Source: JBLHKE01 sp047619485 (GTDB lineage Bacteria > Verrucomicrobiota > Verrucomicrobiia > Verrucomicrobiales > DEV007). From it: a stretch of DNA of 5,645 nucleotides. Position 1 is the stretch's first letter; every line of letters starts with the position of its first letter. The DNA lies in contig JBLHKE010000531.1 of assembly GCA_047619485.1 (NCBI GenBank), positions 1 to 5,645 on the forward strand, in the 5' to 3' direction. The notes under the pieces are model-generated. The model was not told the DNA's origin. It searched no databases and worked only from the letters and a program-made list of their open reading frames with translations. Shown here piece after piece: positions 1-5,553 of the stretch. The position numbers and the translations under genes were made by a program.

Positions 1-906
1 ACAGGCCTCACATCCATCGCGATCCCGGGGAGCGTTGAACGCCTCGAACCGAGCCCGTTTCAGGGATGCAGCAGCATGGTTTGCCTAGTGGTCGATCCGC
101 AGAATCAGACCTTCGCCAGCTCTGATGGGATTGTTTTCAACAAATCGTTTTCCGAAATCCTCCGTTATCCCCAGGGGAAAAATGGTTCGAGCTACAACAT
201 CCCACCCGGGATCACCTCGATCGGCCGCGGTGCCTTCTACGGGTGCGACCAACTCAGCGACATCAATTTTTCGTCCGGTGTCTCAGTAATCGGCAGTAGT
301 TCGTTTAACGGCTGCGGGAATCTGTCCGTGGTGACCCTCCCCGATTCGATCATCGAGGTCGGACCCGGCTCGTTTGAGGCTTGCGACGCGCTGCTAGCCG
401 TCATCTTCCTGGGTGATGCACCGGACCTCACCGGCCACACCAACACAACCTTCGCTGACACCGCCTCCGGGTTCACCCTCCGCTACCTGAGCGGGAGTAT
501 GGGCTTCACCTCGCCTACCTGGTTCGGATACCCAGCGATAAGCATCGACGAGTCGAGCTTCCCCCCAGCGAGGTGGCTCCTAGAGCATGGTCTGCGACAC
601 GACGCCAATTTGCATCAGGATCTGAACGGCGACGGCGTGAGCCTGCTCGTCGCCTACGCCCTAGACCTCGACCCCAACCTGAATCTACAAAGCGCGCTGC
701 CTCGGCCGGTTCTGAGCAGCGGTTCACTGAGCCTGAGCTACCACTCGATCAGTCCCGGCATTACCTACACGGTCGAGGCGAGCGCCGATCTGAAGAATTG
801 GAGCAGTCATGGGGTCGCCGTCTCGGCTGAGCCACCGGCATTGCATAGGGCCTCGGTCGACCTCGATTCGCCGCTGCGATTTATGCGCCTACTGATTGAG
901 GACTAG
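1..906 (+). CDS. BspA-type leucine-rich-repeat surface protein, 3' part (N-terminus outside window)
   Basis: The frame is open from base 1, so the 301 visible residues are only the C-terminal part; ATG 76 is internal. Residues 3-136 are LRR_5 (BspA/TpLRR-type) repeats with the usual A/S-F-x-G-C and L-P-x-S-x-x-x-I/V-G pattern, clearest at 71-92, 94-115 and 117-137. An island at 27-69 has the D-G-x-x-F-N-K and Y-P-x-G-K words of this family. A capping segment follows (GDAPD at 138-142, F-T-S-P-T-W-F-G-Y-P near 168-178). Residues 190-301 form a separate domain: W192-L-L-E-H-G-L, a calcium-loop-like DLNGDGV (207-213), then a T-Y-T-V-E-A-S strand and an R-F-M-R-L end, resembling C-terminal modules of Verrucomicrobiota secreted proteins. 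These LRRs usually mediate surface contact or ligand binding; no enzymatic residues are visible. Inferred to be exported. It is separated by 116 nt from the sulfatases, and its codon use resembles the last gene rather than them. Confidence 0.88.
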   Translation, partial: TGLTSIAIPGSVERLEPSPFQGCSSMVCLVVDPQNQTFASSDGIVFNKSFSEILRYPQGKNGSSYNIPPGITSIGRGAFYGCDQLSDINFSSGVSVIGSSSFNGCGNLSVVTLPDSIIEVGPGSFEACDALLAVIFLGDAPDLTGHTNTTFADTASGFTLRYLSGSMGFTSPTWFGYPAISIDESSFPPARWLLEHGLRHDANLHQDLNGDGVSLLVAYALDLDPNLNLQSALPRPVLSSGSLSLSYHSISPGITYTVEASADLKNWSSHGVAVSAEPPALHRASVDLDSPLRFMRLLIED

Positions 907-932
907 TTCCGTCGCAGCCACCTGAGCGTATT

Positions 933-944
933 AAGAGGCCTCTT
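933..944. repeat. 12-bp perfect palindrome AAGAGGCCTCTT
   Basis: AAGAGG is followed directly by its reverse complement CCTCTT, 26 nt after the LRR stop codon. With no loop it is more naturally a dimeric protein-binding site than an RNA hairpin. No T-run follows, so a Rho-independent terminator is unlikely. A related but looped inverted repeat sits at 4207-4224, before the sialidase-like gene. Confidence 0.55.
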
Positions 945-1002
945 GATCTAGGAGCGTAAGGCGTGTGCCCGGATTGGTTCGTGTTGTAAGATACTGAATC
1001 CA

Positions 1003-1020
1003 ACCTAGAAATAGAGAACC
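1003..1020 (+). repeat. Leader motif copy 1 (ACCTAGAAA-t-AGAGA-a-CC)
   Basis: This matches 4256-4271 with 16 identical bases and two single-base gaps. It ends 2 nt before the sulfatase start codon. The copy at the other gene lies 10 nt from its start codon. The different offset argues that the similarity is not simply a shared ribosome-binding site. Confidence 0.5.
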
Positions 1021-1022
1021 CT

Positions 1023-2441
1023 ATGAAACTCCTCTCACTCCTCTTATTGCTCATCCTCCCAAGCCCCTTGCTTGCGAAGGAACAACCAAACTTCGTCTTC
1101 CTGCTCGTCGATGACCTCGGCTGGGGCGATTTTGGCTGTTACGGTGCCACCTTCTACGAGACACCCCATATCGACAAGCTCGCCACGGACGGCATGCTCT
1201 TCACCAATGCCTATGCGGCGTGCACGGTTTGCTCGCCCAGCCGTGCCGCCATTCTCACCGGCCGTTACCCGGCGCGACTGCATCTCACCGACTGGATCAC
1301 CGGGCATAAGCGCAACAATGCGATTCTCGATATTCCTCAATGGAAGACCAAAATTGATCACGAGCGCGTCCTCCTTCCAGAAGCGCTCAAAGCCGCCGAC
1401 TACGCCACAGCTTTCCTCGGCAAGTGGCACCTCATGCCGATTGGTCAGGCCGATTTCGACGAGCATTACCCAACCAGTCACGGTTTCGACATCAACGTAG
1501 GCGGTCGCGAATGGGGACAGCCCAAAGGTCGCGGGAAATACTTTTCGCCCTTCGGCATGCCCGGTCTCGATGACGGCAAGAAAGGCGACTACCTGACTGA
1601 CAAGCTTACCGATGCTGCTCTCAAGTTTCTCGACGAGAACAAAGACGACCCCTTCCTCCTCTACTTTTCCTACTACACGCTTCACGGCCCGATCATGGCT
1701 CCCCCCGCACTGGTCGAAAAATACGCAGCGAAGGCCAAAATTTTCGACAACAAGAAGAATGAAAACCTCAACCCGAAACGTGCTGGTATGGTCGAGGCTC
1801 TCGACAACAGCGTCGGCCGCATGGTTGCCAAGCTTGAAAAACTCGGCATCGCCGACAACACCATTATCATCCTCACTGGAGACAACGGTGGCGATGCAGA
1901 CAACACCACGGCGGGACTGCGTGACTTCAAAGGCTTCTCTCATGAAGGAGGGGTTCGCGAACCGTTCGTCGTCAAGTGGCCTGGAAAAATCGCCGCGGGA
2001 TCGACTTGCGACGAAATGGTCATCGGCACCGACTTCTATCCCACCATGCTCGAGATGGCCGGACTCACGCTTAGACCCGAGGAGCACCAGGACGGCATCA
2101 GCCTCCTGCCTCTTCTCACTGGAAAAGCCAAATCGCTCGATCGCGATACCCTTTACTGGCACTACCCGCACTACCATCGGACGCTTCCCTACGGAGCGAT
2201 CCGGGAGGGTGATTGGAAACTGATCGAGTTCTTCGAAAAAGGCACTCTCGAACTCTTCAACCTGGACTCCGACCCGTTTGAGAAAGACAATTTAGCCGAA
2301 AAAAATCCCAAGCAGGCCCAGGCGCTCCTGAAGAAACTCGCGGCGTGGAGAGTTTCTGTTGGCGCTCAGATGCCCACAAAAAATCCCGACTACGATCCGA
2401 ACAAAGCGAGCGCCAAAAAAGCGCGCAAAAAGAAAAAGTAA
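1023..2441 (+). CDS. Secreted type I (formylglycine) sulfatase
   Basis: A 472-residue arylsulfatase-family enzyme that would hydrolyse sulfate esters, probably on a polysaccharide, outside the cytoplasm. Residues 1-18 are a signal peptide (K2, Leu-rich core, cleavage likely after L-L-A). The catalytic motif is C70-S-P-S-R74-A-A-I-L-T-G-R; C70 (bases 1230-1232) is the residue oxidised to formylglycine. Other expected ligands are present: D30-D31 near the N-terminus, G-K134-W-H136, L-H221-G-P, G-D287-N288-G-G, and K303 before E-G-G-V-R. The RLHLTDW segment (85-91) after the signature recalls the S1_16 type of SulfAtlas, but this is from memory. Length is normal for the family. The end is a lysine-rich tail, K-K-A-R-K-K-K-K. 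The start is fixed by an in-frame TAA at 987-989 and by the signal peptide. The gene is followed after 12 nt by a second sulfatase. Leucine codons are strongly biased to CTC. The substrate is unknown. Confidence 0.95.
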   Translation: MKLLSLLLLLILPSPLLAKEQPNFVFLLVDDLGWGDFGCYGATFYETPHIDKLATDGMLFTNAYAACTVCSPSRAAILTGRYPARLHLTDWITGHKRNNAILDIPQWKTKIDHERVLLPEALKAADYATAFLGKWHLMPIGQADFDEHYPTSHGFDINVGGREWGQPKGRGKYFSPFGMPGLDDGKKGDYLTDKLTDAALKFLDENKDDPFLLYFSYYTLHGPIMAPPALVEKYAAKAKIFDNKKNENLNPKRAGMVEALDNSVGRMVAKLEKLGIADNTIIILTGDNGGDADNTTAGLRDFKGFSHEGGVREPFVVKWPGKIAAGSTCDEMVIGTDFYPTMLEMAGLTLRPEEHQDGISLLPLLTGKAKSLDRDTLYWHYPHYHRTLPYGAIREGDWKLIEFFEKGTLELFNLDSDPFEKDNLAEKNPKQAQALLKKLAAWRVSVGAQMPTKNPDYDPNKASAKKARKKKK

Positions 2442-2453
2442 TTTTCCCGACCC

Positions 2454-3947
2454 ATGAGAAAACTCATCCTCCTACTCGCCCTCCTCCCGCAGTTCCTCAC
2501 CGCGGCTGACAAACCCAACATCCTGTGGATCTTTTCTGAGGATCTATCGCCCTACATGGGTTGTTACGATGATCCCATCAACCAAGGGTTTACGCCGGTC
2601 ATCGACCAGTTTGCCGCCGATGGAGTCCTCTTCAAACGCGCCTACGTGCCTGCTCCGGTTTGCTCGGCCTGCCGCTCCGCGATGATCACCGGTGTCATGC
2701 AAACCACCACCGGAACCCACCAGCACCGCTCGAGCCGCGCGCCCGAAGGAGTGATCGTCCCGGAGGCTGTCCGCATCAATCTTCCCAAGGGGATGAAGAC
2801 CATCCCCGAGCTCATGCGCGAAGCCGGATACTTCACGTTCAACAGTGGCAAGGACGATTACAACTTCCACTACGATCGCACCGCGCTCTACACCGTGGGA
2901 TCTAGGCTGAATTACAAGCCAGGTCAGAACGGATGGCAGGGGAATCGTGCCGAGCACAACATGTCGATCACCAAGAACACTTGGAATGCTCGTCCTGACA
3001 AAAAGCAGCCTTGGTTTGGCCAGATCGAGATCAAAGGTGGCAAGGCGAAATCCAGATACACCCGCAAGGGTCAGGTGCTCAAGCCCAACGAGGTGCCTCT
3101 TCCTCCCTACTTTCCAGACTCCCCGGCCATACGCAAAGCTTGGACAACCCACTACAACGCCGCGCGAGGTGCCGACGTCCGCGTCGAAACCATCATGAAG
3201 CAACTTGAGGCCGACGGAGAACTCGACAACACCATCGTCTTCTTCTTCTCCGATCACGGAAACAATCAGTCGATTCGCCACAAGCAATTCTGCTACGAAG
3301 GCGGGGTCCACGTCCCATTCATGATCAAGGGGCGCCACCCAGCGCTCAAAGCCGGTACCGTCCGTAACGAACTCGTCAACGCGCTCGACATCCCCGCCAC
3401 CACACTCGCGTTCGGCGGTGCTAAAATGCCGGACTACCTCGACGGCCAGAACCTTTTCGGTGACGACTACAAAGCCGTCGACCACGTCGTCAGTGCCCGC
3501 GACCGATGTGACTACACGATTGACCGCATTCGCACCGTTCGCACCGAGCAGTTCCGCTACCTGCGCAATTACTTTGCCGACCGACCGATGCTGCAAGCTC
3601 AGTATCGTGACAATCGCCCGGAGGTTCTTGAGATGCATGCCGCGCACAAATCCGGAACGCTCACAGCCTATCAAGACACGCATTGGTTCGGCGATCGGCC
3701 CAAGGAGGAACTCTATGAACTCGGGAAGGATCCCTATCAAATCAACAACCTCGCCGACGACCCCAAGTTCGCCGCTGAGCTCAAAAAGCACCGTGATATT
3801 CTCGATGTATGGATCAAGCGCACCGGTGACAAAGGCGAGCTTCCAGAAGCCGCGGTTTTGCTGAAACCAACCTACGACCTGTGGAAGGATTTGCCCATCT
3901 TCAAGAACGCCAAAGTGAACCCGGAGTACGATCAGTTTCGTCGATAA
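2454..3947 (+). CDS. Secreted divergent sulfatase-family hydrolase (CSACR signature)
   Basis: A 497-residue alkaline-phosphatase-superfamily protein of the sulfatase clan. Residues 1-18 are a signal peptide (R2-K3, hydrophobic core, A-x-A type cleavage near 16-18). The signature is C70-S-A-C73-R74-S-A-M-I-T-G followed by G-T-H-Q-H-R-S-S-R (87-95), which fits the C-x-P/A-x-R formylglycine consensus; this pattern and A-R-D-R-x-D further on recall the S1_8/heparan-sulfamidase-like group. Metal-site words are E29-D30 and S-D267-H268-G-N-N, with K277 before Y-E-G-G-V-H-V-P. Two usual ligands differ: G-K-x-H reads G-K133-D-D135, and the mid-protein H-x-P histidine is not evident where the chain reads P-W-F-G-Q-I-E-I-K-G-G-K (186-197). 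It starts 12 nt after the preceding sulfatase stop; the spacer is pyrimidine-rich without a Shine-Dalgarno, so coupled translation is likely. Sulfatase activity is probable; substrate and exact chemistry are not known. Confidence 0.9.
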   Translation: MRKLILLLALLPQFLTAADKPNILWIFSEDLSPYMGCYDDPINQGFTPVIDQFAADGVLFKRAYVPAPVCSACRSAMITGVMQTTTGTHQHRSSRAPEGVIVPEAVRINLPKGMKTIPELMREAGYFTFNSGKDDYNFHYDRTALYTVGSRLNYKPGQNGWQGNRAEHNMSITKNTWNARPDKKQPWFGQIEIKGGKAKSRYTRKGQVLKPNEVPLPPYFPDSPAIRKAWTTHYNAARGADVRVETIMKQLEADGELDNTIVFFFSDHGNNQSIRHKQFCYEGGVHVPFMIKGRHPALKAGTVRNELVNALDIPATTLAFGGAKMPDYLDGQNLFGDDYKAVDHVVSARDRCDYTIDRIRTVRTEQFRYLRNYFADRPMLQAQYRDNRPEVLEMHAAHKSGTLTAYQDTHWFGDRPKEELYELGKDPYQINNLADDPKFAAELKKHRDILDVWIKRTGDKGELPEAAVLLKPTYDLWKDLPIFKNAKVNPEYDQFRR

Positions 3948-3961
3948 TTTTGATAGATTGG

Positions 3962-3979
3962 TCGGGCCAGAACGCCCGA
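3962..3979 (+). terminator. Possible transcript-end hairpin after the sulfatase operon
   Basis: TCGGGC and GCCCGA form a 6-bp GC-rich stem around a 6-nt loop, starting 15 nt after the second sulfatase stop codon. There is no T-run downstream, so it does not meet the Rho-independent pattern. It could instead be a 3'-end stabilising hairpin. It partly overlaps a second small hairpin (CGAGC/GCTCG, 3977-3991). Confidence 0.3.
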
Positions 3980-3981
3980 GC

Positions 3982-4012
3982 GACAGGCTCGACAGGCTCG
4001 ACAGGCTCGACA
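3982..4012. repeat. 9-bp tandem repeat, unit GACAGGCTC, 3.4 copies
   Basis: Three perfect head-to-tail copies of GACAGGCTC occupy 3982-4008, followed by GACA and then divergence (AGGCCGCC). Because the unit is a multiple of three it does not disrupt an open frame, which here would read Gly-Ser-Thr repeats. It is more likely a slippage repeat in non-coding DNA. Each GCTC can pair with the GAGC at 3978-3981. Confidence 0.85.
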
Positions 4013-4041
4013 AGGCCGCCAGCGCTCAGTCGGAATCGGTG

Positions 4042-4079
4042 TGGCTCGAACGCACCGCGCGCTGGCTGTAGCCGAGCCA
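4042..4079. repeat. Inverted repeat, 7-bp arms (TGGCTCG / CGAGCCA)
   Basis: The arms at 4042-4048 and 4073-4079 are perfectly complementary around a 24-nt GC-rich spacer, with one more possible G-T pair outside. TGGCTCG occurs again at 4121-4127. It may be part of a structured RNA or of a palindromic repeat element; no known class is recognised. Confidence 0.5.
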
Positions 4080-4099
4080 TTAAGGTTTTCTCGACGAAC

Positions 4100-4134
4100 T
4101 GGAGGAATCCTCCATCGGGATGGCTCGGAATCCC
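4100..4134. repeat. Two adjacent hairpins (TGGAGG/CCTCCA and GGGAT/ATCCC)
   Basis: The first is a perfect 6-bp stem with a 3-nt AAT loop (4100-4114). The second is a 5-bp stem with an 8-nt loop (4117-4134). They are separated by two bases, so both can form together. Neither is followed by a T-run. A further 5-bp stem, CGTAG/CTACG, lies at 4174-4188. Confidence 0.5.
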
Positions 4135-4206
4135 TTGTGGTTTCCTTGACCGACCACCGTCTGGAGCCTTGAACGTAGCGCTTCTACGGCGAATCTAGAT
4201 GGATTA

Positions 4207-4224
4207 AGAGCCTACCAGGCCTCT
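4207..4224 (+). repeat. Bulged hairpin before the sialidase-like gene
   Basis: AGAGCCT (4207-4213) pairs with AGGCCTCT (4217-4224) apart from one bulged C, around an ACC loop. Together with the TTAAGAG at 4204-4210 it corresponds in position and sequence to the 933-944 palindrome in the sulfatase leader (ATTAAGAG is shared exactly). Confidence 0.45.
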
Positions 4225-4255
4225 ACGAGATCGATCCAAGTGGTTCGGCAGGACG

Positions 4256-4271
4256 ACCTAGAAAAGAGACC
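4256..4271 (+). repeat. Leader motif copy 2 (ACCTAGAAA-AGAGA-CC)
   Basis: This is the counterpart of 1003-1020. It is preceded by TGGTTCG (4241-4247), as in the other leader. AAAAGAGA (4262-4269) is the only purine-rich stretch before ATG 4282, but a 12-nt spacing is long for a ribosome-binding site. Confidence 0.5.
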
Positions 4272-4281
4272 ATTCTGAATC

Positions 4282-5553
4282 ATGAAAATACGACTCCTTA
4301 TCTCAACCTGCGGATGCTTGGCCTTCCTGGTAGGTGCTGGTCTAGCTGAAGATCCAAGCGCCCCTCCGCGTGACTATTCGATCCCGAACCTAGATCTGAA
4401 TGACCTACCGGAATTCCACACAGTCGTGGCGAAAGATCTCGACAAGCCCAATCAATACTTAGGGCATCCGAGCACCGTGTTGTTGGATGATGGAAGGTCT
4501 ATCCTGACTGCCTTTCCTACCGCCCATGGACGCGGAAAACTGCGCATGCGCATCAGTCAGGATAGCGGGGTGAATTGGAACAGTGTCGACGCTCCGAAGA
4601 TCGATCTTCACGAAGTGCCGACCCTTTTCAAGGTTAGTCGACCGGACGGAAAGACGCGCATCGTCCTGACCACCTGTGTGCCCAAGACCGGGGAGTTCCG
4701 ATGGATGGTTTCAGATGATCAGGGAGCCAGCTGGAGTGAGATGGAGAGTCTCGACCTGGGGTTGAAACGGGGGATGATTGTCGCACTCGCGTCGCTGTGG
4801 CCCGTTCTCGATGAGCCCGGCAAGGCGCCTTCCGTCTGGCGTGGCGTGTTCCACGACTATGGTTTCGACAACTACACGATCGACATGAAATTCAGACGCG
4901 ATCCTAGCGCTCGTGGCGGCTGGGCGACGGTGTGGGAGAACTCGCGCAAGATTGGATTTACGACTCCGGGCGGACTCGCCCGGAGCCGTTCGGCTCAGCT
5001 GTGTGAGGCTGGGGTGGTGCGCAGTCCCAAGGGGGACGAAATCGCCCTGCTATTCCGCCCCCAACGAAAACAGACGAACGCGATGATCAGCCTCTCGAAG
5101 GATGAGGGGGTGAACTGGTCCGACCCTCAGGAATTGCCCGGCAGCCTGAGTGGCGAACGCCACGTGGCACGGTATTCGTCGGACGGGAGATTGTTAGTCT
5201 GTTTCAGAGACTTCAGCCCCTTGAACCCGACAAATCCGACACACGCAGATTGGGTCGCATGGGTTGGAACTTGGGACGATCTGGTGAGTCGTCGCGAGGG
5301 GCAATTCCGCATCCGCCTGAAGGACAATTTCAGCAATTCGACCAACCAAGGGGAAGGAGATTGCGGCTACACCGGAATTGAACACCTAGCTGATGATACC
5401 TTCGTCTGTACATCCTACGGACATTGGGAACTGGCCGACGGACAGGAAGCGCCGAAAGGTAGAGGCCGCGCTCCCTTCATCCTAGCGACGCGATTTAAGC
5501 TCTCCCAGTTGGATGTTCTCGTCGCGGATGGTGATCACTTGATCGCCCGGTGA
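4282..5553 (+). CDS. Secreted sialidase-like beta-propeller protein (Asp-box/BNR repeats)
   Basis: A 423-residue protein with a signal peptide (K2, R4, hydrophobic core, cleavage near A-G-L-A22). Three perfect Asp-boxes (S-x-D-x-G-x-x-W) lie at 92-99, 144-151 and 272-279, marking the six-bladed propeller of the sialidase superfamily. L-C-E242-A-G, R259, G-E-R293-H-V and C-G-Y363-T-G resemble the Glu, Arg and Tyr regions of GH33. However, the first-Arg motif (R-I-P) reads G61-H62-P63. The segment just before the first Asp-box (H-G-R-G-K-L, 82-87) shows no acid/base Asp. It is therefore better called sialidase-like than sialidase. ATG 4282 is the first possible start, because an in-frame TGA lies at 4276-4278. 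The gene follows the sulfatases after 334 nt and probably has its own promoter. CTA and TTG leucine codons and CTAG words are common, unlike the sulfatases. A role in glycan recognition or cleavage beside the sulfatases is inferred. Confidence 0.88.
   Translation: MKIRLLISTCGCLAFLVGAGLAEDPSAPPRDYSIPNLDLNDLPEFHTVVAKDLDKPNQYLGHPSTVLLDDGRSILTAFPTAHGRGKLRMRISQDSGVNWNSVDAPKIDLHEVPTLFKVSRPDGKTRIVLTTCVPKTGEFRWMVSDDQGASWSEMESLDLGLKRGMIVALASLWPVLDEPGKAPSVWRGVFHDYGFDNYTIDMKFRRDPSARGGWATVWENSRKIGFTTPGGLARSRSAQLCEAGVVRSPKGDEIALLFRPQRKQTNAMISLSKDEGVNWSDPQELPGSLSGERHVARYSSDGRLLVCFRDFSPLNPTNPTHADWVAWVGTWDDLVSRREGQFRIRLKDNFSNSTNQGEGDCGYTGIEHLADDTFVCTSYGHWELADGQEAPKGRGRAPFILATRFKLSQLDVLVADGDHLIAR

Larger units (their letters stand above)
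907..1022 (+). promoter_or_regulatory. Leader region of the sulfatase pair
   Basis: This 116-nt gap separates the LRR gene from the sulfatase operon and must hold any promoter of the latter. It contains a perfect 12-bp palindrome at 933-944, TGGTTCG at 975-981 and ACCTAGAAATAGAGAACC at 1003-1020. All three have counterparts in the same order before the gene at 4282. TAAGAT at 987-992 is a weak -10-like word, but no convincing -35 lies at the right spacing, so no promoter is called. AGAGA (1013-1017) is a weak ribosome-binding candidate 5 nt before ATG 1023. Confidence 0.4.
3948..4281. other. 334-nt intergenic region, hairpin-rich, no credible gene
   Basis: No frame here has gene-like content on either strand. 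An open + frame running from inside the sulfatase to 4198 gives a Ser/Gly/Thr/Pro/Arg-rich sequence with no recognisable fold. The stretch carries a 9-bp tandem repeat and at least six inverted repeats: 3962-3979, 3977-3991, 4042-4079, 4100-4114, 4117-4134 and 4174-4188. A looped one follows at 4207-4224 and a shared leader motif at 4256-4271. The 3' part must serve as leader for the gene at 4282; the rest could be a transcript end, a structured RNA or a dispersed repeat. Confidence 0.6.

Noticed and set aside
974..992. Promoter from TTGGTT and TAAGAT
   Set aside because: The two words are only about 7 bp apart, far from the 16-18 bp spacing of a sigma-70 promoter, and neither is close enough to consensus alone.
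1044..2177. 377-residue open frame on the - strand across the first sulfatase
   Set aside because: Same shadow effect as the other antisense frame; no domain, no upstream leader, and full overlap with a well-supported gene.
1023..3947. Sulfatase pair as a recent gene duplication
   Set aside because: Both have the catalytic Cys at residue 70 and similar N-terminal layout, but signature, ligand motifs and C-terminal halves differ strongly. They look like distinct subfamilies placed together.
3982..4012. Possible CRISPR array
   Set aside because: The repeats are 9 bp and contiguous without spacers, so this is a simple tandem repeat.
2544..4013. 489-residue open frame on the - strand across the second sulfatase
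   Set aside because: It lies antisense to a gene with clear sulfatase motifs. Its translation has no recognisable domain and is explained by C-rich third codon positions leaving few stops on the opposite strand.
3881..4198. + strand open frame of 105 codons running out of the second sulfatase into the gap
   Set aside because: It begins inside the sulfatase in another frame, and reads through the tandem repeat as Gly-Ser-Thr units and then Arg/Pro-rich sequence. It has no start context and looks non-coding.
4309..4317. Lipoprotein signal at C10 or C12 of the sialidase-like protein
   Set aside because: The cysteines fall inside the hydrophobic core with more hydrophobic residues after them, and the preceding residues do not make a lipobox. 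An ordinary signal peptide cut near residue 22 fits better.
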